Shown here in pieces: positions 27,437-36,556 of a stretch of DNA of 64,000 nt (its first letter is position 1; every line of letters begins with the position of its first letter). The position numbers were made by a program, and so were the translations under genes. The notes beneath the pieces are model-generated. The model did no database searches. It saw only the letters and a list, made by a program, of their open reading frames with translations, and was not told the DNA's origin. This DNA comes from an uncultured Bacteroidales bacterium (GTDB lineage: Bacteria; Bacteroidota; Bacteroidia; Bacteroidales; ML635J-15), in NCBI GenBank assembly GCA_937899245.1, contig CALDKB010000047.1, forward strand, positions 1 through 64,000. The letters are read 5' to 3'.

Positions 27437-28990
27437 ATGCGACAGAAGGTACATTCATACATATATCTCGCTGGACTTTTGATTGTGGCATTTTTCATGC
27501 CACTGTCGATGTTTGTCACAAACGCGGCAATACTGATGATTGTCGCCAACTGGTTTGTGGAGTGTAACTACAAGGAAAAATGGCATCGCCTGAAAGAAAA
27601 CAAGGGCGTACTGATTTTCTGTGCATTGTTTGCCGTTCATATAGTTTGGCTCGCAAATACCTCCAATTTCGACTATGCGGTTAGCGATATACGTATTAAG
27701 TTGCCTTTGCTGGCGATTCCAATTGCATTGGGTACTTCGTCGGTAATATCGACAAAAAAGCTTAATCTTATCCTGCTTTCTTTTGTCTCTGGCGTCCTAT
27801 GTGCATCGTTGATAGGTTTTTTCTATAAGATTTTTGGTAATAGCGTTGGTTTCAGGTCGCTTTCCTTGTTTGTTAGCAACATCAGGTTTTCGCTAATGCT
27901 TTGCCTCTCGCTGTTTATCCTGTTGTATTTCGCTGTAAAAAAGATTTTTTTCACGCGGCGGACGACCTGGATAGCGGTGCTTGTCGGTCTGTGGTTCCTC
28001 GTATTTATGTCGATGATCCAAACAATTACAGGATTCGTTTGCTTCTTGTTCGTGCTTGAAATTTTGCTAGTCGTTTATGGCGTTAAGCAATGGAAAGCGA
28101 TGCGAGGAAAGCTATCTGTTGCTTTAGCGATAATTATTCCGTTGGCAATTGCAGGTGCTGTCTTATGTTTTGTCCACGATTTTTATACGCCTACATGCGA
28201 CAACGTACAGCTGGCAACAACAGCAAATGGCATCCCATACGACGTAGTGAAATCAGACGGGTCAATAGAAAATGGTAATTATGTATGGATTAACGTCTCA
28301 AGGTCGGAACTGGAGGCATCGTGGTCAAATCGAAGCAGCTACCCTCTCGATAGTCTTGACAATAAAGGTCAGAGCATTTATTCGACGCTAGTGAGATATA
28401 TGACGTCGCTGGGGCTTACGAAAGATGCCGAGGGAGTTTCTGCGTTAACCGATGCCGATGTGGCAAATGTCGAGAATGGAGAAACCAACTGTAGGTTTGT
28501 TGGCGGACGTGGCATTTTGAATCGAATATACGTCATTATTTGGGAGTTTGATGTTTACAGGAAAACAGGTGAGTGTAACGGTCATTCAGTCATTCAGCGC
28601 ATCGAGTACCAGAAGTATGGATTCGAACTTGTTCACCGAAATATTCTTACTGGTATAGGCGTCGGGGATGTGGAAGACGAGTATCAGGCCTTATACGAGG
28701 AGGATGATTGCCCCCTGGCGCTTGAGAATAGACATCGTGCTCATAATCAGTTCTTGACATTTCTGATTACTTTCGGAATCTTTGGATTCCTGATATGCCT
28801 GTTCGCATGGTTTTATCCTGCATTATCAGGGTTGACGCAACAAGATTATTATTTTGGAGTATTTTTCTTGATTGCAACATTGTCAATGTTTTCTGATGAT
28901 ACGTTGGAAACATCTACGGGTGCGGTTTTTGTGGCTTTTTTCTATTCTCTGCTGATGTGGTCGGCAAGTAAAAAAGAAAAATTGAAATAA
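27437..28990 (+). CDS. O-antigen ligase-like membrane protein (Wzy/WaaL family)
   Basis: Polytopic membrane protein of 517 residues with about ten hydrophobic segments, in the pattern of the WaaL/Wzy polymerase-ligase family: paired segments at the N-terminus (LLIVAFFMPLSMFVTNAAIL), a long soluble periplasmic loop (about 245-430), and further membrane segments at the C-terminus. The loop contains HRAHNQFLTFLITFGIFGFL, the H-x-H-N element typical of the ligase active side. It would join lipid-linked glycan to lipid A core or another acceptor. It is 14 bp after the DUF5723 gene and 1 bp before the deaminase. A specific substrate cannot be assigned. Confidence 0.82.
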   Translation: MRQKVHSYIYLAGLLIVAFFMPLSMFVTNAAILMIVANWFVECNYKEKWHRLKENKGVLIFCALFAVHIVWLANTSNFDYAVSDIRIKLPLLAIPIALGTSSVISTKKLNLILLSFVSGVLCASLIGFFYKIFGNSVGFRSLSLFVSNIRFSLMLCLSLFILLYFAVKKIFFTRRTTWIAVLVGLWFLVFMSMIQTITGFVCFLFVLEILLVVYGVKQWKAMRGKLSVALAIIIPLAIAGAVLCFVHDFYTPTCDNVQLATTANGIPYDVVKSDGSIENGNYVWINVSRSELEASWSNRSSYPLDSLDNKGQSIYSTLVRYMTSLGLTKDAEGVSALTDADVANVENGETNCRFVGGRGILNRIYVIIWEFDVYRKTGECNGHSVIQRIEYQKYGFELVHRNILTGIGVGDVEDEYQALYEEDDCPLALENRHRAHNQFLTFLITFGIFGFLICLFAWFYPALSGLTQQDYYFGVFFLIATLSMFSDDTLETSTGAVFVAFFYSLLMWSASKKEKLK

Positions 28991-28991
28991 T

Positions 28992-29459
28992 ATGGAGAAA
29001 GAAGATTTTATGCGACTGGCAATTGAAAAGTCGCGGACAAGTGTTGAAAATGGTGGCGGGCCATTTGGCTCTGTTGTCGTTAAGGATGGAGAAGTTATTG
29101 CTATTGCATCGAATTCGGTAACTATAGATAACGATCCTACGGCTCACGCCGAGGTTAATGCCATACGTATGGCTTGCAAGAAACTTGGGACCTTCGACTT
29201 GTCGGGCTGTGAGATTTATGCCTCATGCGAACCATGTCCAATGTGCATGGCTGCAATATATTGGGCGAGAATCGACACACTGTATTATGCTAACACAAGG
29301 ATGGATGCGGACAGCATTGGCTTTAGTGATAACTTTATCTATGAAGAGTTTAACAAACCGGAGTCAGATCGTTCAATAAAGATTGTTCCTATGCTTCGCA
29401 ACGAGGCAATCAAGGTTTTTGATGTGTGGAAATCAAAGCCAGACAAGAAACAATATTAG
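28992..29459 (+). CDS. Guanine deaminase-like cytidine/deoxycytidylate deaminase family protein
   Basis: A 155-residue cytoplasmic enzyme of the CDA fold. Zinc is bound by His52 (with catalytic Glu54, HAEVNAIR) and Cys82/Cys85 (PCPMC). The GGGPFGSVVV opening and the length with a C-terminal swap-type tail (VFDVWKSKPDKKQY) match the B. subtilis-type guanine deaminase, which converts guanine to xanthine, rather than TadA. It begins one base after the previous stop, so it is cotranscribed with envelope genes that have no obvious link to purines. Confidence 0.87.
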   Translation: MEKEDFMRLAIEKSRTSVENGGGPFGSVVVKDGEVIAIASNSVTIDNDPTAHAEVNAIRMACKKLGTFDLSGCEIYASCEPCPMCMAAIYWARIDTLYYANTRMDADSIGFSDNFIYEEFNKPESDRSIKIVPMLRNEAIKVFDVWKSKPDKKQY

Positions 29460-29557
29460 TATTAAGGTTCAAAAAAAAACTTTGAATAGAATACTTAAAA
29501 AGAAAACTCTGTTTTTAAAATAATCTTACTACTTTAGTACCATTATTTGGGAAAGAG

Positions 29558-31903
29558 TTGAGTAACCGTTTTTGCATATTGTTTTTGCTGATAATCAGCA
29601 TGATATGTGCTACATTGGCTTCTGGACAAACCGTAGGTTTGGTGTTGAGCGGAGGTGGCGCAAAGGGATATGCCCATGTCGGTGTCATTAAGGCGCTCGA
29701 GGAACATGGCATTCCGATTGATTATGTGGCAGGAACTTCGATGGGAGCTATTGTTGGCGGAATGTATGCGGCAGGTTATTCGCCCGATGAGATGGTCAAG
29801 ATTTTCAAAAGCGAACAGTTCAAGAATTATTATAAGGGGGCTATTCCTGCCAGATATCTCGATTATTTTAGATATGAGCAGCCCGACGGATCGCTTGTAC
29901 GTGTTGACCTTCGTCGCAAAAGCAAAAAAATTTCGCTTGCATTGCCAACAAACCTAATTGCCACTCAGCCGATGGATTTGGGATTTATCGATTTGTTCGG
30001 TAGAAGTTCCGCCGCCGCAAGAGGTAATTTCGACAACCTATTCGTTCCTTTTAGGTGCGTCGCTTCCGATGTGCACCACAATCGCGAGAAAGTATTTGGC
30101 AGTGGCGATCTTGGAACTGCTATTCGTGCTTCGATGACATATCCGATGCTTTTTCGGCCGGTAGAACTCGACAGCACTCTTTATTTTGATGGCGGCATAT
30201 ATAATAATTTCCCAATCGAAACCATGCAGGAAGTCTTTAACCCCGACATTATCATCGGCGTTTATGTGTCGTCTGTTGTGAATACGCCACCTCCAGATTC
30301 CGATGATTTGTTCGCTCAGATAGAAAGCTTGGTGATGGGAGAGCAGAAGTCTGTTGATGTGCCCGAAGACAAAGGTTTCATTCTCGGATTTAAGTTTAAG
30401 GATGTCGGTGTTATGGATTTCCAGAAACTTGACTATGTTGTAAATATAGGTTACGATCATTGTGATGAAAAGATTGATAGCGTATTGACTCTTATCGAGC
30501 GCCGTATTTCACCGGAAGAACTGTCAAACCGGCGAAAAGCTTTTCGAGACTCTCTGCCCGAACTGAAATTCAACGACATTATAGTTGAGGGAAATCTGAA
30601 AAAATCAGAAAAGGAATATGTAGAAAACTCTCTGAACTTAAGAAGAATTAAGAGGCATACTTCGGACTCGTTGCTGGATTTCAGAACCGTAGAGTCTAAT
30701 TATTATAAGCTTATATCCGACTACCAGATAAATTTGGCTACACCGCTTGCTGTCTATAACGATTCGGCAAAATGTTTTGATTTGAAATTGAAGGTGAAGA
30801 AAGACAACAGGTTGACTTTGGGTGTAGGTGCAGCGGTGTCAAGCGGTTCGTCAAGCATGGCTTCCATTGGTGCTACGTATAAGTTGCTCGGCAGGGTTTC
30901 GTCGCTCTTCCGTACAAATTTTTATTATGGTAAGTTCTATACGTCGTTTACCGTTGGCGGACGACTTGATATACCAACCTACCAGCCGATATCGTTGGAC
31001 CTTTCCGGAACATTAAATCGCTACGACTTCTTCAAGGGCAGTTCGCGCGTCCTTTCCATGACTTATCAGCCGCCATATATCATCGACTATGAAAACAATA
31101 TCCGACTGGATATTTCAACTCCGGTGACAAGACATTCGGTTGCTAAGGTGGGATTTGCTACTGGTGAACATAAGTATTCGTATTTCCAGGTATCGTCATA
31201 TCAGTCGTCTGATACAGCGGACATTACAAGTTTCAAATATATCTCCACCCGTTTGGCATACGACTACAACACATTGAATTATATAATGTATCCGACCAGC
31301 GGCAATAATTTCGTCGTTGACTTGCGTCATGTAATGGGCACAGAAACCAATGTTCCGGGTTCAACAACCGCACTTTCCGACATGTATATGTTGCATCATA
31401 GCTGGTTCCAGTTGAATCTTATTGCCGACTCCTATGTTCGCGTTTTCAAGCATCTGACAATTGGAGTGTATGCTCAGCTTTTTATAAGCAACAGGACATT
31501 ATTCCGAAATTATTCTTCAAGTATGCTTGCTGCTCCGGCTTTTGCCCCAGTGATGAATTCAAAGACGCTAATTCTTTCAAATTATAGGGCCAATAACTTT
31601 GCAGCCGTGGGATTGAAGCCAATTGTGAATATTACCGACCGCCTGAGTCTCCGTACCGAAGTGTATTTCTATCTGCCATACCAGAAGATTTTGAGGGAGG
31701 AGTCATCTTCGGGCGTATATACCCCGCAGTATGCGGAGAAATTTTCATATAAATATCTTATGGGTTCAATGGCTTTGGTGTATAATACCAGAATTGGTCC
31801 GTTGGGGCTCAGCGTAAACTATCTTGATGACGAGAATGTTGACTGGTATTTTATGTTCCATCTTGGATTTATGCTATTCAACAAGAAAGGCCTTGACTAT
31901 TAG
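29558..31903 (+). CDS. Patatin-like phospholipase fused to an outer-membrane beta-barrel
   Basis: A 781-residue exported protein. The patatin domain follows the signal peptide, with oxyanion hole SGGGAKGYAH (31-40), nucleophile Ser61 in GTSMG, and dyad Asp211 in DGG. A POTRA-like segment (about 345-400) and a BamA-type barrel running to the C-terminus follow, a layout related to PlpD. It would hydrolyse lipid esters at or outside the outer membrane. The only plausible start is TTG at 29558: no in-frame ATG occurs upstream, and the next Met lies within the signal peptide. It stands alone, 98 bp after the deaminase. Confidence 0.88.
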   Translation: MSNRFCILFLLIISMICATLASGQTVGLVLSGGGAKGYAHVGVIKALEEHGIPIDYVAGTSMGAIVGGMYAAGYSPDEMVKIFKSEQFKNYYKGAIPARYLDYFRYEQPDGSLVRVDLRRKSKKISLALPTNLIATQPMDLGFIDLFGRSSAAARGNFDNLFVPFRCVASDVHHNREKVFGSGDLGTAIRASMTYPMLFRPVELDSTLYFDGGIYNNFPIETMQEVFNPDIIIGVYVSSVVNTPPPDSDDLFAQIESLVMGEQKSVDVPEDKGFILGFKFKDVGVMDFQKLDYVVNIGYDHCDEKIDSVLTLIERRISPEELSNRRKAFRDSLPELKFNDIIVEGNLKKSEKEYVENSLNLRRIKRHTSDSLLDFRTVESNYYKLISDYQINLATPLAVYNDSAKCFDLKLKVKKDNRLTLGVGAAVSSGSSSMASIGATYKLLGRVSSLFRTNFYYGKFYTSFTVGGRLDIPTYQPISLDLSGTLNRYDFFKGSSRVLSMTYQPPYIIDYENNIRLDISTPVTRHSVAKVGFATGEHKYSYFQVSSYQSSDTADITSFKYISTRLAYDYNTLNYIMYPTSGNNFVVDLRHVMGTETNVPGSTTALSDMYMLHHSWFQLNLIADSYVRVFKHLTIGVYAQLFISNRTLFRNYSSSMLAAPAFAPVMNSKTLILSNYRANNFAAVGLKPIVNITDRLSLRTEVYFYLPYQKILREESSSGVYTPQYAEKFSYKYLMGSMALVYNTRIGPLGLSVNYLDDENVDWYFMFHLGFMLFNKKGLDY

Positions 31904-31993
31904 TGTGTTTGATAATAAGGCACATATATTCTCGGCTGAAATTTTTTTCCGTAGAAAGATTCGGTATGTTTAAAAATGTGCCGGCAGACACAT

Positions 31994-32029
31994 AAAAAAA
32001 GCAACCGCATATTTGCGATTGCTTTTTTT
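31994..32029. terminator. Bidirectional terminator
   Basis: AAAAAAGCAACCGCA pairs with TGCGATTGCTTTTTT (one mismatch) across a TATT loop, with A and T runs on the outer sides. It serves the converging patatin gene and the beta-helix lipoprotein. Confidence 0.85.
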
Positions 32030-32048
32030 GTATTGTGACAACTATTGA

Positions 32049-33491
32049 TTACGGAAGAGCGTCAAGGTTTGTTCCTTCATCGTAGTGAACATTGTTGTAT
32101 TCGCCTTCGTATTCAAGGTGAACGTTTGCTTCGGTGCAGTTGCTGAATGTGTTGCCACTATGAGTTACATTGCCCCAAGTGTTGATATCTTCAATCCATA
32201 CACCATAGAAACTCTTGTTGAATTCACAGTTGGTAAGAGTTAATTTTGCTGCGTCATCAATGAAAAGCAAGCTGCTATTGTCCCAATCGTTTCTGATGCC
32301 GCCGTCGCTGATATTGCAGTAGTTCATAACATTGCCGGTTCTGTTGCTTCTGAATTCAATGCCTCTCCAATGGTTTTCCGGATCTTGAGCCTTGAAAGTA
32401 ATAGGATTGGATGCTGTACCGTCTGCTACCAAAATTGCATCGTTGTCAATCTTAAAGTATGTGTCGTATGGGAACAACATTGTTGTACCAGCTTCAATTG
32501 TGAGTTTTCTATTTCCAGCTATAGTGACTGAATTTTTAAAATAGTATGGGATGCTTAAACTCTTGATTGTATAGTTTTCGTTGGGTTCATAATATCCACC
32601 AGTAACAATAGCGTAGTTCTTGACATTATTTGTATATGTGTTATTGCCGTCAGGAATGCTGAACAAAGATTCTGCTTCTTCAATGATGATAGGAGATCCT
32701 GCACAGTTCTTGATTGTGTTATTCTCAAAGGCAGTTAGAATACTTCCATATTCCAAGCACATGCCGTTATTAAGCGAACCGTCAATAGTGCAGTTCTTCA
32801 TGGAAAGTTTTGCACTTTCAAGGTCAACAACAGGAGACCATATCCCTTCGTCCGCACCACCGCGAATAAATTCTACATATTCCCATTGGTTGTCGCTTCG
32901 TTTAGATTTCAGTACGATTCTGTTCCAAGAGCCGTTGTTAGGATTGTTTGTAGGGCCAACGAATTTAATCGGTTTTGCAGCAGTACCTACCATCTTAAGT
33001 CCAGCATTTTCGCAGATTTCCATGCCGCCATCGACACCTGTGAACATAATAGTTACACCCGGTTCGATAGTAAGAAGTGCATTGCCTTCGATACGTAACC
33101 AGCCATTAATGTAGTAGTCAACAGCAAGACCTCTATCCGGCCATGTTGTGTTTTCGCTAATATTTCCGCTGAAAGTGTAATCTTCAGGGTCGCCTTCGCC
33201 GCCTTCGCCATTAGGATTGTTAGAGAAAATAGCAGTGTAGGTTGCGTCTTCGGTTACGGTAATGGCGCGTGGGTTGTCGGTATTGCCGTCTTCCCATTTT
33301 ATAAAGAAGTATCCTTCTTTTGCTATTGCAGAAATTTGAATTTCACTTCCGTCAGCGTATGTTCCTGTGCCAGAAACCGTTCCCCATTCAGCATTGTTAG
33401 ATACTACAGTAATTGTGTATTCCTTTGAACACGAGTTTAGGAATATCATGCCTGTCAGACACAAAATTCCGATGAATAATAATTTTCTCAT
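32049..33491 (-). CDS. Lipoprotein with InlB-like repeat and parallel beta-helix
   Basis: A 480-residue predicted lipoprotein (Cys21 in FLNSCSKEY). Residues 24-90 form a divergent InlB B-repeat-like domain (ITVVSNNAEWGTVSGTGTYA; GYFFIKWEDGNTDNPRAITV). The rest is a right-handed beta-helix with repeated short strands (SMKNCTIDGSLNNG, NYCNISDGGIRNDW, LTNCEFNKSFYGVWIED). Such proteins often bind or degrade glycans or act as adhesins, but no catalytic residues were identified. It has its own -7 box and converges with the patatin gene. Confidence 0.78.
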   Translation of the reverse strand: MRKLLFIGILCLTGMIFLNSCSKEYTITVVSNNAEWGTVSGTGTYADGSEIQISAIAKEGYFFIKWEDGNTDNPRAITVTEDATYTAIFSNNPNGEGGEGDPEDYTFSGNISENTTWPDRGLAVDYYINGWLRIEGNALLTIEPGVTIMFTGVDGGMEICENAGLKMVGTAAKPIKFVGPTNNPNNGSWNRIVLKSKRSDNQWEYVEFIRGGADEGIWSPVVDLESAKLSMKNCTIDGSLNNGMCLEYGSILTAFENNTIKNCAGSPIIIEEAESLFSIPDGNNTYTNNVKNYAIVTGGYYEPNENYTIKSLSIPYYFKNSVTIAGNRKLTIEAGTTMLFPYDTYFKIDNDAILVADGTASNPITFKAQDPENHWRGIEFRSNRTGNVMNYCNISDGGIRNDWDNSSLLFIDDAAKLTLTNCEFNKSFYGVWIEDINTWGNVTHSGNTFSNCTEANVHLEYEGEYNNVHYDEGTNLDALP

Positions 33492-33513
33492 ATTTTTGAT
33501 GTTAATTTGTTCG

Positions 33514-33521
33514 CAAAATTA
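33514..33521 (-). promoter_or_regulatory. -7 box of the beta-helix lipoprotein promoter
   Basis: Minus strand reads TAATTTTG, matching TAnnTTTG, ending 23 nt before the ATG. Confidence 0.48.
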
Positions 33522-33595
33522 ACAAAAAAATCTCAATTTGTTTAAATGCGGCGTAATATTTATGCTACATGATTTGTTAATAATATATTGACCTG

Positions 33596-34309
33596 TTATT
33601 TTGAGGCAGCCTCTATTTTACTTATTACATCTATTTTGCCAACGTCAAGCACTTGGTTATTGTCGTGGATGTATCCGCCAATGTGATTCTGCTTTGATAT
33701 TTTAAGCAATTCGGGAATAATCGGGAAGGACCCTTCATTGTCGATAAGGTCGAAAATACGGTAGTTGCATACATAAATTCCGCTGAATGCCATTTCGTTG
33801 TAGCTTTCGCGTTCGATTGTGATTATTGACTTGTCGTTTTTTAGATCTTTCCATCCGCAAAGGCGATTTTCGGTATCGAACAGCAGATGCTTTGAACTTT
33901 CGCGGTGCATGACGGCCAATGTCGCAACATTATTGCTGGAGCAATGGTAGTCGTAAAGTTTTTTTAGGTCTATGTCGGAGAAAATATCCACATTGTGAAT
34001 CAAAAAGTTGTCGCCTTCGTTGAAAAAGCGTTTTACGTTTTTTAGTCCGCCACCAGTGTTCAGCAGAAGGTCGCTTTCATCCGAAATCTCTATCTGTACG
34101 CCAAAATCGTTATTCTTTACGAAATCAATTATCTGGTTCGCAAAATGATGCACATTTACAACTATGTAGTTGCAGCCAAAACTGCGCAATTTCTCTATTT
34201 GGTGCTGTAGCATTGGTTTCCCGCTAATAGGAACCATTGCCTTGGGCATTGTGTTGGTTAGTGGAGCCAGACGAGTTCCAAGTCCGGCGGCAAATATCAT
34301 CGCTTTCAT
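33596..34309 (-). CDS. Sugar-1-phosphate nucleotidyltransferase (MurU/mannose-1-P guanylyltransferase-like)
   Basis: A 237-residue protein of the NTP-transferase superfamily that would transfer NMP to a sugar-1-phosphate. It has the GLGTRLAPLTNTMPKAM signature loop (residues 9-25), VNVHHFANQI, and LLNTGGGLKNV, where MurU-type enzymes have a similar D/E-TGGG motif. MurNAc-1-P uridylylation is one possible activity and would fit the AnmK and transglycosylase genes elsewhere in the window, but those genes are unlinked and the substrate is not certain. The start at 34309 is preferred over a Met six codons upstream because of the signature position and the -7 box. Confidence 0.82.
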   Translation of the reverse strand: MKAMIFAAGLGTRLAPLTNTMPKAMVPISGKPMLQHQIEKLRSFGCNYIVVNVHHFANQIIDFVKNNDFGVQIEISDESDLLLNTGGGLKNVKRFFNEGDNFLIHNVDIFSDIDLKKLYDYHCSSNNVATLAVMHRESSKHLLFDTENRLCGWKDLKNDKSIITIERESYNEMAFSGIYVCNYRIFDLIDNEGSFPIIPELLKISKQNHIGGYIHDNNQVLDVGKIDVISKIEAASK

Positions 34310-34324
34310 AATCGATATTTTTTG

Positions 34325-34332
34325 CAAAATTA
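34325..34332 (-). promoter_or_regulatory. -7 box of the nucleotidyltransferase promoter
   Basis: Minus strand reads TAATTTTG, matching TAnnTTTG, ending 16 nt before the chosen start. Confidence 0.45.
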
Positions 34333-34481
34333 CTCAAAATGCTGAATTTTTAAGATAAGAATTTAGTGGCGTTTTGGGAAATATTTGGACATCAGATTAC
34401 GACGGTGAGTGATCGACGTGCTATATTCCAAATGAAGTGCTTATCCAAAATGAGCATGAGGAAATTGCCGACAAGACCTCG

Positions 34482-34601
34482 ATGATGCAAGCGTTTTACT
34501 TACTTTATTATGATATGGTCAGTGGCTATGTGTTGAACTGGTTGCCCAATATGATATTTCGTAAGGCCGAAAGCCTAAGAAAATTGGATAATTCACAATG
34601 A
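34482..34601 (+). pseudogene. Possible decayed or orphan small ORF
   Basis: The 340-bp gap between the nucleotidyltransferase and the decarboxylase operon holds a 39-codon frame with ATG-ATG at 34482. It encodes a hydrophobic segment (AFYLLYYDMVSGYVLNWLPN) and a basic tail. The same frame is open further upstream to a TGA near 34409 without a Met, as in the end of a truncated gene. I recognise no family. It could be noncoding. Confidence 0.25.
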
Positions 34602-34620
34602 ATGATTTGTAATTGAAAGA

Positions 34621-34650
34621 AAAAAGGCTACCATTTGGCAGCCTTTTTTT
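34621..34650. terminator. Terminator after the methylmalonyl-CoA decarboxylase operon
   Basis: AAAAAGGCT-A-CC, loop ATTT, GG-C-AGCCTTTTT: a hairpin with one internal mismatch and A/T runs on both sides, 18 bp past the mmdB stop. Confidence 0.8.
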
Positions 34651-34667
34651 GTATTCTGGATTATTTA

Positions 34668-36107
34668 TTATCCAAGGAAGCTTAGCAACAGACCTGCTGC
34701 GATAGCTGAACCTAAAACGCCGGCAACATTCGGTCCCATAGCGTGCATGAGGAGGAAGTTGCTTGGGTTTTCCTTCTGTCCGACAGTCTGTGAAACGCGA
34801 GCAGCCATTGGAACAGCTGATACACCTGCCGAACCGATAAGCGGATTGATCTTTTCTTTCAAGAATAGGTTCATGAACTTTGCCATGAGAACACCACCAG
34901 CAGTACTGAAGCTGAAAGCTACAACACCGATGATAACGATTTCGATGGTCTTCAATGTGAGGAATGAATCTGCAACTGCAGTAGCACCAACAGAGATGCC
35001 AAGGAATACGGTTACAATATTCATAAGTTCATTCTGAACGGTCTTGCTTAGTCTTTCGGTTACGCCGCATTCCTTAAGAAGGTTACCGAACATCAGACAG
35101 CCGATAAGTGAGCCGGCCGATGGAATAATCAGAATGGCAACCAAGGTGATAACAATTGGGAAAACGATTTTTTCCTTTTTGCTAACGTCTCTCAACTGCT
35201 TCATGGAGATCATACGTTCTTTCTTTGTAGTGAGAGCCTTCATGATAGGCGGCTGAATAACAGGAATCAAAGCCATGTAAGAATAAGCTGCGATTGCGAT
35301 AGGTCCCAATAGTTCTGGTGCTAGTTTTGTTGTTAGGAAGATTGCTGTTGGACCGTCGGCACCGCCAATGATTCCGATTGAACCTGCCTCGTTTGGTGCG
35401 AAACCAATACCGATTGCACAAAGGAAGGTAATGAAGATACCAAATTGCGCTGCGGCGCCAAGAAGCAAGCTCTTAGGATTTGCGATTAGTGGACCAAAAT
35501 CAGTCATGGCACCGATACCTATGAATATTAAGCAAGGATAAAGACCAAGCTTTACGCCCATATACAATACGTCGAGAAGTCCGCCCTCCTTTAGGATTGT
35601 GCCATAGCTATGATAGTTAGGACTGTTTTCGTCGAGGAACGAAACCCAAAGGTCGTTGTGGAACATTTCGGCGCCCGGAAGGTTTGAAAGCAACATTCCG
35701 AAGGCGATAGGGAGGAGAAGAAGCGGTTCGTACTGCTTTGCTATTGCAAGATAAATCAAGAAACAGCTGATGATTAGCATTAATAGGGCTTTCCAGTTGC
35801 CAGTTACAAGGTCGGTGATTCCGCTTGTCTTGCAGAACTTTACAACTTTATCCCATGAGGAAGCGTTTTCTGGTTCTGTTTCTTCGGTTTCAGAAACCAC
35901 TTCTTGGGCTGCTTCTGTCGTTGTTTCTGCACAAGTTTTTGCACTTGTGTCTGCATTTACTTGTTCCGTAGCACCTGTTGTTGCTGCGACTTCGGTATTG
36001 TCAGCATTTGCATTGTCGGTCTGGACGTTTGCAAACAGCTTCGGTGAAGTCAGCATCGTGAGGATGAATACGAAACTTAAAAGCAGATATTTTTTTATAA
36101 TATCCAT
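34668..36107 (-). CDS. mmdB: Methylmalonyl-CoA decarboxylase, sodium-pumping beta subunit (OadB/GcdB/MmdB)
   Basis: Integral membrane subunit that decarboxylates carboxybiotin and exports Na+. Several membrane segments carry the conserved core: IGAMTDFGPLIANPKSLLLG, GIIGGADGPTAIF, and the C-terminal AAGLLLSFLG. At 479 residues it is longer than usual. The first ~90 residues form a signal-like segment (KYLLLSFVFILTMLTSPKLF) followed by a Thr/Glu/Ala-rich low-complexity stretch before the normal start of the family. Last gene of a five-gene operon (mce-mmdA-mmdD-mmdC-mmdB) that converts succinate-derived methylmalonyl-CoA to propionyl-CoA while making a sodium gradient. Confidence 0.93.
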   Translation of the reverse strand: MDIIKKYLLLSFVFILTMLTSPKLFANVQTDNANADNTEVAATTGATEQVNADTSAKTCAETTTEAAQEVVSETEETEPENASSWDKVVKFCKTSGITDLVTGNWKALLMLIISCFLIYLAIAKQYEPLLLLPIAFGMLLSNLPGAEMFHNDLWVSFLDENSPNYHSYGTILKEGGLLDVLYMGVKLGLYPCLIFIGIGAMTDFGPLIANPKSLLLGAAAQFGIFITFLCAIGIGFAPNEAGSIGIIGGADGPTAIFLTTKLAPELLGPIAIAAYSYMALIPVIQPPIMKALTTKKERMISMKQLRDVSKKEKIVFPIVITLVAILIIPSAGSLIGCLMFGNLLKECGVTERLSKTVQNELMNIVTVFLGISVGATAVADSFLTLKTIEIVIIGVVAFSFSTAGGVLMAKFMNLFLKEKINPLIGSAGVSAVPMAARVSQTVGQKENPSNFLLMHAMGPNVAGVLGSAIAAGLLLSFLG

Positions 36108-36128
36108 GATTCTACTTTTTTTAGTTTA

Positions 36129-36551
36129 TTATTCGAGTTCAACAAGTGCGTCGCCCAAAGCAACGGTTCTACCAACTTCAACGAAAACAGCCTTAACTGT
36201 AGCGTCCTTGTCGGCCATGATGTTGTTTTCCATCTTCATTGCTTCCATAACAAGAAGAGTGTCTCCGCGCTTAACGGCTTGTCCTGGAGTTACAAGAATC
36301 TTAACAACCTGACCTGGCAATGGAGCTTTAAGAGCAGATGCTGAAGCAGGAGCCTTTGGTGCTGCGGCTGCAGCTGGTGCTGGTGCTGCCTTTGGTGCCG
36401 GCTTTGCTACCTTGGTAATTACTGGTTCTTTTTCCTTTTCAATTTCTACTGTGTACGACTTGTCGTTTACCTTGACATTGGCGATGTTGTCGTTTACGTC
36501 AACTTCAACGGCGTACTTTTTTCCTTCTATTGTAAGATTATACTTTTTCAT
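36129..36551 (-). CDS. mmdC: Biotin carboxyl carrier subunit of methylmalonyl-CoA decarboxylase
   Basis: A 140-residue biotin-bearing shuttle between the carboxyltransferase and the membrane pump. The C-terminal biotinyl domain has the attachment lysine Lys106 in EAMKMEN. A Pro/Ala-rich hinge (about 48-72, KPAPKAAPAPAAAAAPKAPA) links it to an N-terminal domain of about 45 residues. It is 5 bp after mmdD and 21 bp before mmdB. The hinge is normal for this class. Confidence 0.93.
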   Translation of the reverse strand: MKKYNLTIEGKKYAVEVDVNDNIANVKVNDKSYTVEIEKEKEPVITKVAKPAPKAAPAPAAAAAPKAPASASALKAPLPGQVVKILVTPGQAVKRGDTLLVMEAMKMENNIMADKDATVKAVFVEVGRTVALGDALVELE

Positions 36552-36556
36552 ATACC

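Noticed and set aside
28992..29459. tRNA adenosine deaminase TadA
   Set aside because: The GGGPFG opening and the C-terminal tail fit guanine deaminase better; TadA would be expected elsewhere in the genome.
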